A stretch of DNA of 48,392 nt from contig NZ_VAHM01000022.1 in the NCBI RefSeq assembly GCF_005796185.1, forward strand, positions 1-48,392, written 5' to 3'. Positions 8,241 to 18,578 of the stretch are shown in pieces (the first letter of the stretch is position 1; each line of letters starts with the position of its first letter). Position numbers and translations under genes: made by a program. Source of the DNA: Pseudarthrobacter sp. NamB4. GTDB lineage: Bacteria > Actinomycetota > Actinomycetes > Actinomycetales > Micrococcaceae. The notes under the pieces are model-generated. The model was not told the DNA's origin and made no database searches. It saw only the letters and a list, made by a program, of their open reading frames with translations.

Positions 8241-9530
8241 ATGCCCATTGCAGTAACCAGGCAGCAGACTGGACGCGTGTCCACCACGAAGACCATCGTC
8301 GGAACAGGCATCGGCAACGCCGTCGAATGGTACGACTGGGCCATCTACGCCACCTTCACACCCTTCATCGCCAGCCAGCTGTTCAGCAAGGCAGACCCCG
8401 CGTCGGCGGTCCTGTCCACCCTGGCGATCTTCGCCGTCGGCTTCGTGGCGCGTCCTTTCGGCGGCTTCCTCTTCGGCTGGATCGGCGACCGGGTAGGCCG
8501 GAAGACGTCCATGACACTCGCCGTCGGCCTGGCCTCGCTGGGCAGCCTGCTGATCGGCGTCGCTCCCACGTTCGCAAGCGTGGGTGCCTGGGCGTCGCTC
8601 ATGCTGCTGGTGGCCCGGCTCATCCAGGGCCTGGCGCACGGCGGCGAACTGCCGTCGTCGCAGACGTATCTGTCCGAGATGGCGCCCAGGGAACACCGCG
8701 GCTTCTGGGCCACATTGATCTACACGTCCGGCACGGTGGGTATCCTGTTCGGGACGCTGCTCGGTGCCGTCCTGAACATGACTCTGACCGCCGAGGCGAT
8801 GAATGCCTGGGGCTGGCGCATTCCGTTCCTGCTGGGTGCCGCGATGGGCCTGTATGCGCTAATCATGCGGTCGCGGCTGCATGAGACCGAGGCGTTCGAA
8901 GGCGAGTCCGTGTCCGAGAAGCGGGCGCCGATCTGGCCGCAGATTGTCCGGCACCGCAAGCAGGCGCTGCAGGTGATCGGCCTGACCGTAGGCCTCACGG
9001 TTATCTACTACATCTGGGGTGTCGTTGCTCCCAGCTACGCGACCACAGCTCTGAAAATCGACCGCGGCGAGGCGCTGTGGGCCGGCGTCGTCGCCAACAT
9101 TGTGTTCATCGCCGCACTGCCGGTGTGGGGCAAGCTGTCGGACCGGATCGGGCGCAAGAAAGTGCTCTGGGCTGGTGCCATCGGCTCGGCGCTGTTCCAC
9201 TTCCCGATGACATGGCTGCTGAAGGACTCGGCCTGGCAGCTGGCGGTGTCCATGTCCGTGATGCTGATCTTCATTGCCGCGAGCGCCGCCATTGTGCCGG
9301 CCGTTTACGCCGAGCTGTTCCCGACGTCGATCCGCACCGTTGGTGTAGGCGTTCCGTACTCCATCTGCGTGGCGTTGTTCGGCGGAACGGCCCCGTACCT
9401 GCAGCAGTGGCTGGGCTCCTCGCTTGGCGCGCCGCAGGTGTTCAACGTGTACGCGGTGGTGCTGCTGGTAGTCAGCGCCGTGTTCGTCTTCACCATCCCG
9501 GAAACGAAGGGCAAGGACCTGACCCACTAG
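8241..9530 (+). CDS. MFS transporter, metabolite:H+ symporter (MHS) family
   Basis: Inner-membrane proton symporter of 429 residues with about 12 predicted helices. The start ATG has AGGAAG five bases upstream. The MHS signature is clear: GNAVEWYDWAIYATFTPFIA in helix 1, then ARPFGGFLFGWIGDRVGRK in the helix 2-3 loop, IQGLAHGGELPSS and a late FPTSIRTVGVGVPY. Family members carry shikimate, alpha-ketoglutarate, proline/betaine or aromatic acids, so the substrate cannot be named. It is probably co-transcribed with the M20 amidohydrolase and could import its substrate. A long hairpin follows the stop codon. Confidence 0.9.
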   Translation: MPIAVTRQQTGRVSTTKTIVGTGIGNAVEWYDWAIYATFTPFIASQLFSKADPASAVLSTLAIFAVGFVARPFGGFLFGWIGDRVGRKTSMTLAVGLASLGSLLIGVAPTFASVGAWASLMLLVARLIQGLAHGGELPSSQTYLSEMAPREHRGFWATLIYTSGTVGILFGTLLGAVLNMTLTAEAMNAWGWRIPFLLGAAMGLYALIMRSRLHETEAFEGESVSEKRAPIWPQIVRHRKQALQVIGLTVGLTVIYYIWGVVAPSYATTALKIDRGEALWAGVVANIVFIAALPVWGKLSDRIGRKKVLWAGAIGSALFHFPMTWLLKDSAWQLAVSMSVMLIFIAASAAIVPAVYAELFPTSIRTVGVGVPYSICVALFGGTAPYLQQWLGSSLGAPQVFNVYAVVLLVVSAVFVFTIPETKGKDLTH

Positions 9531-9543
9531 GGATTTCTGGCTG

Positions 9544-9591
9544 GGCATGCCGAGGGCAGTTAACTAGTTAACTAACTGCCTTCGGCATGCC
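9544..9591 (+). terminator. Long hairpin after the MHS transporter
   Basis: A 19-bp stem (9544-9562 with 9573-9591, one G-U pair) closes a 10-base loop, starting 13 bases after the transporter stop. No strong T-run follows, but the stem length makes it a likely transcription end and a boundary before the surface-protein operon. Confidence 0.7.
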
Positions 9592-9736
9592 TGCTTTGCT
9601 GAATTTCCTTCCGGTAAATTCCCCCGCTTTACCGATTCTTGAGGCTTTCTTTCAATATATTGCGCGGTTTCTTGATGCCGTTCGTGGATTGTTGACGTAC
9701 CAAAAACATTACGAGTGCGAATTCCGGGGGGACTTC

Positions 9737-10471
9737 ATGAACGCAAAGACAACGCCAAACCGGTGGACCAAGGGCCGCGCCATACTGGCCGGAGGCCTCG
9801 TTTTGGGCCTGGGGGCGGCCGCCACCCTGGCATCCTGGACAGACAACGAATGGGTGTTCGGCGGCTCGGGCAACGGCATTGGCCCCAACACGCCAGGAAC
9901 CGCTGTGGTGAACATGCAGCAAAACACGTGGACCGGAGCTGGCGGTGCCGAGCACTGGAACGATCAGCCTTCCGCCAACGGCGGCGCGCTGACGTTCACC
10001 GTGAGACCCGACAAATTGCTGCCGGGCCGGACGGTCTACTCGCCCATGCAGCTGCGGGCGGCCGCAGGATCGGAAACGTTGGACGTTCGTCTCACCGACG
10101 GGGTCCAGGCAGGAGGCAGCGAAACCGGCATCATCCCGCTTTCAGGTACCGACAACAACAGCACTGCGCTGTACCAAGCGCTCCGGTACAACGTCTATCA
10201 AGGTGTGGACAAAGACTCCTGTGAAAAAGGGAACGTTTCTGCAGGCAAAGCCATTATCGTGCCACTCGACCCGGATACCCCTGCGTCAGCTACTTATCCA
10301 CTGAGCAATAAATCGGAACTCTTTGTTCTTGCAGCTGGAACCGATGCTGCCACAGCTGGCAAGGCCGTAGACCTCTGCTTCGCCCTTACGCTTCCTGACG
10401 GCGCTGCCACCAGCCTGCAAGGGAAGAAAACGGTCCCCGTCTGGGGGTTCACCGGCAGTGCGAAGGTCTAG
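9737..10471 (+). CDS. SipW-dependent-type exported protein (small)
   Basis: Predicted exported protein of 244 residues. I start it at the ATG at 9737, which follows a G-rich ribosome binding site; the longer upstream frame is AT-rich and not protein-like. It has a basic N-terminus, a hydrophobic segment (about residues 15-31) and then ASWTDNEWV (32-40), the A-S/A-W-x-D-N-E motif of signal peptides processed by SipW-type peptidases, such as those of TasA-like proteins. The rest is a beta-rich mature domain of about 205 residues without a second membrane segment, so it is probably released or assembled outside. Its 3' end overlaps the signal peptidase gene by 14 bp. The upstream 140 bp is notably AT-rich and probably holds the operon promoter. 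Confidence 0.82.
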   Translation: MNAKTTPNRWTKGRAILAGGLVLGLGAAATLASWTDNEWVFGGSGNGIGPNTPGTAVVNMQQNTWTGAGGAEHWNDQPSANGGALTFTVRPDKLLPGRTVYSPMQLRAAAGSETLDVRLTDGVQAGGSETGIIPLSGTDNNSTALYQALRYNVYQGVDKDSCEKGNVSAGKAIIVPLDPDTPASATYPLSNKSELFVLAAGTDAATAGKAVDLCFALTLPDGAATSLQGKKTVPVWGFTGSAKV

Positions 10472-11069
10472 CGGAACAGTAGCCCTGCACCGGCTCCTGA
10501 ACGCCGGCAAGGAAACCGCCCTCACCGCGCTGGCCGTGGCCGGGTGCCTGTCCCTCCTTGCTGTTGCCGCGGGAGCATGGCTTGGCGTCAGCCTGATAGT
10601 CTTCCGGACCGGTTCGATGTCGCCGGGCATCGAACCTGGTGCTGTTGCCGTAGTACGGGAGGTCCCGGCAACATCCCTGCAGCCCGGCGACATTGCCACC
10701 GTCCAGCGCGAGGAGTCAGCACTTCCTGTGACCCACCGTGTGGTGGCTTCCGAAGCAGATCCGGCAAACGCACAAAAAGTCCTCCTCACCCTTAAAGGCG
10801 ACGCGAACACCACCGAAGATCCGGTGCGCTACCACGTGGAAAGCGCCAAGAAGCTCATCTTCGCGGTTCCCGAACTCGGCTCATGGGTCATGCGGCTTCA
10901 GAGCCCCTGGCTAATGGGATTCACCACGGTTGCCATGGCTGCGCTGGTGACGGTGACGTTCTGGCCCCGGAAAGGAGCTCGTCCTGAAACTCCTGGGAGG
11001 GACAGCTCGAAAGAAGGAGTACCCGTCCAGCAAATTCCGAAGGAGCAGGCACCGTATGACTCGGCCTAA
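10458..11069 (+). CDS. SipW-type signal peptidase I (S26B)
   Basis: Membrane signal peptidase of 203 residues starting at the GTG at 10458, inside the end of the previous gene. An N-terminal hydrophobic helix (about residues 22-48) leads into FRTGSMSPGIEPG with catalytic Ser53. The general base is His93 in PVTHRVV instead of lysine, which marks the ER-type S26B or SipW class. The region GDANTTED (Asp115/Asp121) completes the site. A second hydrophobic helix (SPWLMGFTTVAMAALVTVTFW) and a charged tail end the protein. It sits between genes for proteins with the cognate WxDNE signal motif, so it almost certainly processes them. SipW is known from Bacillus TasA fibres; the role here is inferred. 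Confidence 0.9.
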   Translation: MRRSSGTVALHRLLNAGKETALTALAVAGCLSLLAVAAGAWLGVSLIVFRTGSMSPGIEPGAVAVVREVPATSLQPGDIATVQREESALPVTHRVVASEADPANAQKVLLTLKGDANTTEDPVRYHVESAKKLIFAVPELGSWVMRLQSPWLMGFTTVAMAALVTVTFWPRKGARPETPGRDSSKEGVPVQQIPKEQAPYDSA

Positions 11070-11766
11070 GCCGTCCTGTGTTTCCCACCCGTTGAGGAGC
11101 TGTCTGGCCGCCGGCATGGCGGCTGCCCTGCTCCTGTCTTCGGCTGCCACCGGGCATGGTGCTTTACGTAACGACCGGGAGCACATGCGGGAAATTTCCG
11201 AGACCGGACAACCGGGGCTGCTGAGCCTGACTTCCTCAGTACTGCCACTGGAAATCCCCTGGCTCAAGCCCGGAGACAGCTTCAGCTGGCAGATTGGGTT
11301 GCACCTTGCGGAGCAGCCGCTGGCGGATGGAAGCGTGGAATTCATTCCCTTTGGAGGTCTTGTCCAGCCCGCCACGAACTACCTGTTGACCGCACGCCGT
11401 TGCGAAAAGCAGTGGGCAGGGCAAAGCGGGACCAATGCCTCAATGGCATGCGCCTCAGGCGCCAAGATCGTGCTGTCCGATTTCCCCCTTGGGTCGGGTG
11501 CGACAGCCAAAGTACCGCTCGGTGACATCACCGCTTCCGCCGCTCCCCACATACTCTTCACCCTGTCACTGCCTAAGGAGGCATTTCCGGGTGACCCCTT
11601 CACTTTCGCAATTGGTTTCACAGCCTTGGGCGACGACTATCCCGCACGGCAGGATGGCCTGGCGGAAACGGGAGGCCGGGTCTCGGGTTTTCTCACGGCA
11701 GCTGCCGCCCTGCTCGGAGCCGGGCTGTATGTGACATTGAGGGGCCGACGGAGGAACATCCTGTGA
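11056..11766 (+). CDS. Exported surface protein with C-terminal LAETG sorting signal
   Basis: Protein of 236 residues with no family that I recognise. It has a twin-basic N-terminus, a hydrophobic signal (about residues 17-33, with AATGHGA as a possible cleavage area) and a mature domain of about 165 residues containing three or four cysteines. It then ends in Leu202-Ala-Glu-Thr-Gly206, a 20-residue hydrophobic stretch and the tail RGRRRNIL. That order (LAxTG, membrane span, arginines) is the cell-wall sorting signal recognised by class E sortases in actinobacteria. No sortase is encoded in the window. The gene overlaps the end of the signal peptidase gene by 14 bp and the start of the next gene by 4 bp (GTGA), so all four are translationally linked. 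Confidence 0.75.
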   Translation: MTRPKPSCVSHPLRSCLAAGMAAALLLSSAATGHGALRNDREHMREISETGQPGLLSLTSSVLPLEIPWLKPGDSFSWQIGLHLAEQPLADGSVEFIPFGGLVQPATNYLLTARRCEKQWAGQSGTNASMACASGAKIVLSDFPLGSGATAKVPLGDITASAAPHILFTLSLPKEAFPGDPFTFAIGFTALGDDYPARQDGLAETGGRVSGFLTAAAALLGAGLYVTLRGRRRNIL

Positions 11767-13457
11767 AATTGCCAGACCGCCTGCAGTCCGGTGCCATAGT
11801 TGCAGGCATCCTCGCTGTTGCGGTTGCCGTTTGCGGCACTGCCCTGACGGATGCCGCCTGGGTGGACAACGAGTACGTCCACACCAGCGCTGGCACCGAC
11901 GGCCGGTGCGAATCCAACAGCGGAATTGCCAGTTCGGCTTCAGCCCGCGAGGTTAGCGGCAGCTTGCTGGGCACCGACTTGGCAAACATCGCCTCGGTCA
12001 ACGGTGTCAGCGTCACGAACGACGGGGCCGGCACCAGTAGCGCGAGCCCTGGGGCCATACAGATTGATGACAACACCTTCAAAGCACCCCTCGACCTGGA
12101 CCTGCTACGCGCCGACCTGCTCCGTCTTACGCTCCCGCTGGGCCTGCCCGTGGGTGCCGTTGACGTTTACAGCCAGTGGAGCCAAACCCTCAATAATGGC
12201 AATTCAACAGCAGCCGCAGGCCTCATCACGGACAGTGGCGGTGCCTTGGGCATTGGACAGGCACAGAACCCCGCTGACCCTCCCGTTATGGCCGCGCTTG
12301 ATCTCGGGGCCCTGGCCCCGGAGTCCCTGGCCGGCATGACCCTGGAAATCGGGGCGGCATCAAGCCTTGCTGGACTCACCCAGTGCGGGGGCCTCGGCAA
12401 CGGCTGGCAAGGCCCGCTGGCCCAGCCCCAGATCCACCGCTCGTACGGCATAGCCGCACTCGATTTGAAAAGCAGGCTTCCGGCTTTAGGAACAGCCGCA
12501 TCCGAAGCCGGTTCGCTTGTGGATGGGGTGCAGACAAGTGTTACAGCTGCAACCGCGACAGTGGAGTCAGCCATCGCCAAGGACCTCACTGCCGTGGCCA
12601 CGTCACTCTTGGGCGACCTTAGGTTGGGCAGCGTCAGCACGAAGGTGACCATGTCACAGCTGGACCCGACACCGGTCCGGGAACTCCTCAGGGCCACCAT
12701 GACCGACAGCAAAGGGCTGCTGACCGTCGATTTCGGTACCGGCCATGTCCACGTTGATCTCGCGAAAACCACGGGTGGGATCAACGGTCTTAACGGCCGG
12801 GCCCCCAATACCCACATCCTCCTGGACCAAACCACCACGGCCGAGCTCTCAACGGCCCTTACACAGGTACTTGGCGAGTGGAAGAACCAAATCGTGGCCG
12901 CGATAACTGCCGCCGTCCGTTCAATGTCAGTAACTGTCGAAGCCACAGTACAGGTTCATGCTTTAGACGCCCTGGCCTTATACGTCCCCGCCGCCGACAT
13001 AAACCTCGGCCTCGGCCCTGTGCCCGCTGGCCGGCTCATGGATCTGCACGCCGGAATTTCGGGTACGGGGCCAGTGCCGGTCTCGTCATCTATTGATCTG
13101 CTCGGTGCGGTGAACCCACCCACTGCAACACTGGATGCCCTGGCATCGGGGCTTGCCGCTGCCCTTCCCGACATCACCGGCAGGGCCCTCAACCATGAAC
13201 TCATTCTGGGAGTTGCGGCTAAACTGGAATCCTCTCTCGGGTCGTCGCTCATGCCCGTTGCGCCTGCCCTGGCCGCGGGTCTGGACCGTCTGAACAACCT
13301 GCTGTCCATCATGGTGAACGTTCAACCGGACCAGCCGGGCTACCCCCTTCCCGCCACCGGCAGCCCCTACAGCGTGTCGGCCCTCCGGCTGTCCTTCGAC
13401 AGCCTGGACACCTTGCATTTGTCGCTGGCCACATCATCCGTCGGTTACGGCAGCTAA
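11763..13457 (+). CDS. Choice-of-anchor G family surface protein
   Basis: Exported protein of 564 residues starting at a GTG that overlaps the preceding stop. The hydrophobic segment (about residues 10-30) is followed by DAAWVDNEYV (30-39), the same W-x-D-N-E motif as in the first gene of the operon, so it is a second likely substrate of the SipW-type peptidase. The mature part has the repetitive, Leu/Ala/Gly/Thr-rich beta and helix pattern of choice-of-anchor G proteins (GTDLANIASVNGVSV, ALDLGALAPESLAGM). Members of that group often end in a sorting signal or other anchor, but this one ends in SLATSSVGYGS with none visible. It may be shed or held by the LAETG protein next door. Two hairpins follow the gene. 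Confidence 0.82.
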   Translation: MKLPDRLQSGAIVAGILAVAVAVCGTALTDAAWVDNEYVHTSAGTDGRCESNSGIASSASAREVSGSLLGTDLANIASVNGVSVTNDGAGTSSASPGAIQIDDNTFKAPLDLDLLRADLLRLTLPLGLPVGAVDVYSQWSQTLNNGNSTAAAGLITDSGGALGIGQAQNPADPPVMAALDLGALAPESLAGMTLEIGAASSLAGLTQCGGLGNGWQGPLAQPQIHRSYGIAALDLKSRLPALGTAASEAGSLVDGVQTSVTAATATVESAIAKDLTAVATSLLGDLRLGSVSTKVTMSQLDPTPVRELLRATMTDSKGLLTVDFGTGHVHVDLAKTTGGINGLNGRAPNTHILLDQTTTAELSTALTQVLGEWKNQIVAAITAAVRSMSVTVEATVQVHALDALALYVPAADINLGLGPVPAGRLMDLHAGISGTGPVPVSSSIDLLGAVNPPTATLDALASGLAAALPDITGRALNHELILGVAAKLESSLGSSLMPVAPALAAGLDRLNNLLSIMVNVQPDQPGYPLPATGSPYSVSALRLSFDSLDTLHLSLATSSVGYGS

Positions 13458-13470
13458 AAAGTTCTTCCTT

Positions 13471-13523
13471 CACACTTCCGTGAGTGTGCGCGCAGGCACC
13501 TGGTGAATTCACGCCGGGTGCCT
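13471..13523 (+). terminator. Two adjacent hairpins ending the surface-protein operon
   Basis: CACACT (13471-13476) pairs with AGTGTG (13483-13488). AGGCACC (13494-13500) pairs with GGTGCCT (13517-13523) and is followed by a short T-rich stretch. Together they sit 14-66 bases after the choice-of-anchor G stop and make a plausible terminator. Confidence 0.55.
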
Positions 13524-13626
13524 TTGCCGTTAGCTGGAGAGCAGGAGCACCGGCGGTCCGGGTTGAACGTGTCTTAGCGCCTCCCTCACCGTTCCCTTGA
13601 CTCCTCCCCCAACCTTCCCTACACTT

Positions 13627-13661
13627 TTCATAACGCAGAATCTAAATTCCGCAAAGCGGAA
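13627..13661 (+). promoter_or_regulatory. Paired IclR-type operator-like sites upstream of the glyoxylate operon
   Basis: TTCATAACGCAGAA (13627-13640) and the perfect inverted repeat TTCCGC-AAA-GCGGAA (13647-13661) start 20 bp apart, 62-96 bp before the hyi start codon. Similar pairs occur before dctA and uraD. Two helical turns between sites is the usual spacing for dimer-of-dimers binding by IclR-family proteins. The regulator is not in the window. Confidence 0.6.
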
Positions 13662-13722
13662 ACGGCAAAAAAGCCGGTAAGCAGGGGAAGATAGATCAAA
13701 GCCCTCCTCGGAAGGACCTACG

Positions 13723-14523
13723 ATGACGTACACAGTGAACTGCTCCATCCTCCTCACGGAGCTTCCCCTGCTGGAGCGCCCGGCCGCCGCCAAGGCAGCA
13801 GGTTTCGATGCCGTGGAGTTCTGGTGGCCCTTTGAAACCTCCGTCCCGGCCGACTCCGAGATCACCAGGTTCGAGAACGCCATCAAGGACGCCGGCGTTC
13901 AGCTCACCGGCCTGAACTTCAACGCCGGCAACATGCCCGGCGGCGACCGCGGCCTTGTGTCGTGGACGGGACGCGAGTCCGAGTTTAAGGACAACATCGA
14001 AGTTGTCACCGGCATCGGCGAGCGTCTCGGCTGCAAGGCTTTCAACGCTCTCTACGGCAACCGGCAGGACGAATCCACCCCTGAGGAGCAGGACGAACTG
14101 GCAGCCAGGAACCTCGCCTCAGCAGCCCAAGGAGTCGCCCGGATCGGCGGCACCGTCCTCCTCGAACCCGTCAGCGGCGCCCCCAGGTACCCGCTCCTCA
14201 CCGCCGACGACGCACTCAAGGTCATCGCCCGCGTCAAGGCAGAGGCCGGCGTCGAAAACATCAAGCTCCTCGCGGACTTCTACCATCTGTCCGTCAACGG
14301 CGACGACGTCGAATCCGTCATCGAAAACCACGCCAAGGACTTCGGCCACATCCAGATTGCGGACAACCCCGGCCGTGGCGCCCCCGGCACCGGCACCCTC
14401 CCGCTCGGGGAATGGATCGCCCGCAGCCGCGAACTCGGCTACCAGGGCTACGTCGGGCTCGAGTACAAGGAACCGCAGGAAACGGCCTTCAGCTGGGCCA
14501 TCCGCGAACACGCCTCCCGCTGA
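13723..14523 (+). CDS. hyi: Hydroxypyruvate isomerase family protein
   Basis: TIM-barrel isomerase of 266 residues that interconverts hydroxypyruvate and tartronate semialdehyde. It starts at an ATG preceded by GGAAGGA. Family features include the opening NCSILLTELPLLERPAAAKAAGFDAVEFWWPF, the active-site glutamate in LLEPVSG, the metal-binding stretch LLADFYHLSVNGDD, and HIQIADNPGRGAPGTGTL followed by GLEYKEP. It is the first gene of a run in which glxR, gcl, glxK and allB follow on the same strand with short gaps, so the isomerase role in glyoxylate assimilation is well supported by context. Confidence 0.92.
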   Translation: MTYTVNCSILLTELPLLERPAAAKAAGFDAVEFWWPFETSVPADSEITRFENAIKDAGVQLTGLNFNAGNMPGGDRGLVSWTGRESEFKDNIEVVTGIGERLGCKAFNALYGNRQDESTPEEQDELAARNLASAAQGVARIGGTVLLEPVSGAPRYPLLTADDALKVIARVKAEAGVENIKLLADFYHLSVNGDDVESVIENHAKDFGHIQIADNPGRGAPGTGTLPLGEWIARSRELGYQGYVGLEYKEPQETAFSWAIREHASR

Positions 14524-14565
14524 CCCGCACCCCGCACCACCACAGACTTCAGAAAGAGAACCATC

Positions 14566-15444
14566 ATGAGCAACGTTGCAGTTATCGGACTCGGAATCAT
14601 GGGCCTGCCCATGGCCATCAACCTGGTCAAGGCCGGCCACACCGTCACCGGCTTCAACCGCAGCCAGGACAAGACCGACAAGCTCGTCTCCGAAGGCGGC
14701 AAGGGCGCCGCGAGCATTGCAGACGCCGTGAAGGATGCCGACGTCGTCATCACCATGGTGCCCGACTCCCCCGATGTCGAGGGCGTCGTGAGCGGCAAGG
14801 ACGGCGTCTTCGCCAACGCCAAGCAGGGCACCCTGTGGATCGACGCCTCCAGCATCCGCCCGGACGTCGCCAAGCGCCTCTCGGACGAAGCCCGCAAAGC
14901 CGGCATCCGTCCCCTCGACGCCCCCGTTTCCGGGGGTGAACAGGGCGCCATCGACGCCGTCCTCTCCATCATGGTGGGCGGCGACAAGGAAGACTTCGAG
15001 GCAGCCTCGGATGTCCTGAGCGCCGTCGGCAAGACCATCGTCCACGTCGGCCCCTCCGGCTCGGGCCAGACCGTCAAGGCAGCCAACCAGCTCATCGTCG
15101 CCGTCAACATCGAAGTCCTCGGCGAGGCCATCGCCTTCCTCGAGGCCTACGGCGTGGACACCGACGCCGCCCTCAAGGTCCTCGGCGGCGGCCTGGCCGG
15201 TTCCAAGGTCCTTGACCAGAAGGGCCAGAAGATGCTGGACCGCAACTTCGACCCCGGCTTCCGCCTGGCCCTCCACCACAAGGACCTGGGCATCGTCACC
15301 TCCGCCGCCCGCGAAGCCAACGTCGCCATCCCCCTTGGCGCCGTCGTCGCACAGCTCGTCGCCGCTACCGTCAACCAGGGTGAGGGCGCACTGGACCACT
15401 CCGGACTCTTCAAGCAGGTCCTCCAGCTCAGCGGCCGGGAGTAA
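14566..15444 (+). CDS. glxR: 2-hydroxy-3-oxopropionate (tartronate semialdehyde) reductase
   Basis: Reduces tartronate semialdehyde, the product of Gcl, to D-glycerate with NAD(P)H. The protein has 292 residues and belongs to the beta-hydroxyacid dehydrogenase family. A Rossmann motif VIGLGIMGLPMAINLVKAGH opens it, the substrate loop DAPVSGGEQGA follows, and the catalytic lysine is Lys171 in GQTVKAANQ. The C-terminal helical domain includes LDRNFDPGFRLALHHKDLGI, typical of this subgroup. It starts 42 bp after hyi and is followed by gcl after 125 bp, all in the same operon. Confidence 0.95.
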   Translation: MSNVAVIGLGIMGLPMAINLVKAGHTVTGFNRSQDKTDKLVSEGGKGAASIADAVKDADVVITMVPDSPDVEGVVSGKDGVFANAKQGTLWIDASSIRPDVAKRLSDEARKAGIRPLDAPVSGGEQGAIDAVLSIMVGGDKEDFEAASDVLSAVGKTIVHVGPSGSGQTVKAANQLIVAVNIEVLGEAIAFLEAYGVDTDAALKVLGGGLAGSKVLDQKGQKMLDRNFDPGFRLALHHKDLGIVTSAAREANVAIPLGAVVAQLVAATVNQGEGALDHSGLFKQVLQLSGRE

Positions 15445-15569
15445 CCCCGGCGCCAAGGCGCGACAACAAGCACAACGGGACAACCGCCGTCGTACATCAC
15501 GACGGCGGCTCCCCCACTACACCCAAAAACAGCCCGCAAAGGGTTCCCAAGTTTCCCAAGGAGCACCCC

Positions 15570-17360
<1,791 letters not shown>

Positions 17361-17381
17361 ACAGGAAAGACAGGCACCGCC

Positions 17382-18578
17382 ATGCGGATCGTCATAGCTC
17401 CGGACAAGTTCAAGGGATCGCTGTCCGCCCCCGAGGTCTGCAGCCACTTGGAGAAGGGCCTGCAGCGCGGCGCCGGCGGCAACCTTGACGTGGTCCGGAT
17501 TCCAGTGGCCGACGGCGGCGAGGGCACCCTCGACGCCGCCGTCGGCTCCGGCTTCACCCGCCGCACCGCAACGGTAAGCGGCCCTAACGGTCTGCCGGTG
17601 GAAGCCGATTTCGCAGTCCGCGGCCACGAGGCCGTCATCGAAATGGCCACCGCCTCCGGGCTCGCCCTGCTGCCGGCAGTTCAGAAAGGTGGCCGTCCGG
17701 ATTCCGCTGCCGCCACCACGGCAACCAGCCTGGGCACCGGACAGCTGATCCGGGCTGCCTTGGACGCCGGCTGCCGCCGGATTGTCCTGGGTGTTGGCGG
17801 CAGTGCAAATACCGACGGCGGTGCGGGGCTCCTGCAGGGGCTCGGCGCCAGGTTCCTGGACAGCAGGAACAACGAACTCCCGCCGGGCGGGGCCGCGCTG
17901 GCAAACCTGCACAGCATCGACTTCACCGATTTCGAACCCCGCCTGGTGGACACACGCTTTGTGCTGGCATCCGATGTCGACAATCCCCTGCTGGGCGCCC
18001 AGGGCGCCGCGGCGGTTTTCGGCCCGCAGAAGGGCGCCACACAACAGGACGTCGACGTGCTCGACGCCGCCCTGGCCAGGTTTGTCGAAGTCCTGGCCAG
18101 GGAAATCGGATTCCGCGCCGTCAAGGCGGCGGAAGCTCCCGGGGCGGGGGCGGCCGGCGGGGTGGGCTACGCCGCCATCGCCGCCCTGGCCGCAACCCGC
18201 CGCCCTGGCATCGACGTCGTCCTCGAATTCACAGGTCTGGCCGAACGCCTGGCCGGCGCCGACCTGGTGATTACCGGGGAAGGATCCCTGGACGAGCAGA
18301 GCCTCCTGGGCAAGACGCCCATGGGCGTGGCCCGGGCAGCCGCCGCGCAGGGTGTTCCTGTAGTCGCCGTGTGCGGGCGGACCACCCTCATCCAGGGCCA
18401 GGCAACAGCCGCCGGCTTCGAGGACGTTTACGCTTTGACCGAACTCGAAAGCGATGTAAACAGGTGCATAGCAGAGGCAGCGCCGCTTCTGGAGCAGCTG
18501 GGCACCCAGATCAGCGGGAGGCTGGCTGCCGACCGGCTCGCCCGCACCCCACGTACCAAGGAGGACCTCCATGTCTGA
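17382..18578 (+). CDS. glxK: Glycerate kinase (GlxK/GarK family)
   Basis: Phosphorylates D-glycerate, the last step that feeds glyoxylate carbon into glycolysis. The 398-residue protein opens with MRIVIAPDKFKGSLSAPEV, the hallmark of the GlxK/GarK family. It has the glycine-rich GVGGSANTDGGAGLLQGLGARF motif and a late VITGEGSLDEQSLLGKTPMGVA nucleotide-site motif. Its start is 21 bp after gcl, and its 3' end overlaps allB by 8 bp, so it is translationally coupled to allantoinase. Some family members make 2-phosphoglycerate and others 3-phosphoglycerate; the sequence alone does not settle which. Confidence 0.93.
   Translation: MRIVIAPDKFKGSLSAPEVCSHLEKGLQRGAGGNLDVVRIPVADGGEGTLDAAVGSGFTRRTATVSGPNGLPVEADFAVRGHEAVIEMATASGLALLPAVQKGGRPDSAAATTATSLGTGQLIRAALDAGCRRIVLGVGGSANTDGGAGLLQGLGARFLDSRNNELPPGGAALANLHSIDFTDFEPRLVDTRFVLASDVDNPLLGAQGAAAVFGPQKGATQQDVDVLDAALARFVEVLAREIGFRAVKAAEAPGAGAAGGVGYAAIAALAATRRPGIDVVLEFTGLAERLAGADLVITGEGSLDEQSLLGKTPMGVARAAAAQGVPVVAVCGRTTLIQGQATAAGFEDVYALTELESDVNRCIAEAAPLLEQLGTQISGRLAADRLARTPRTKEDLHV

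Noticed and set aside
14119..15483. A 454-codon minus-strand frame opposite hyi and glxR
   Set aside because: Asp/Gly/Val-rich shadow of the two plus-strand genes, with no start signal or family resemblance.
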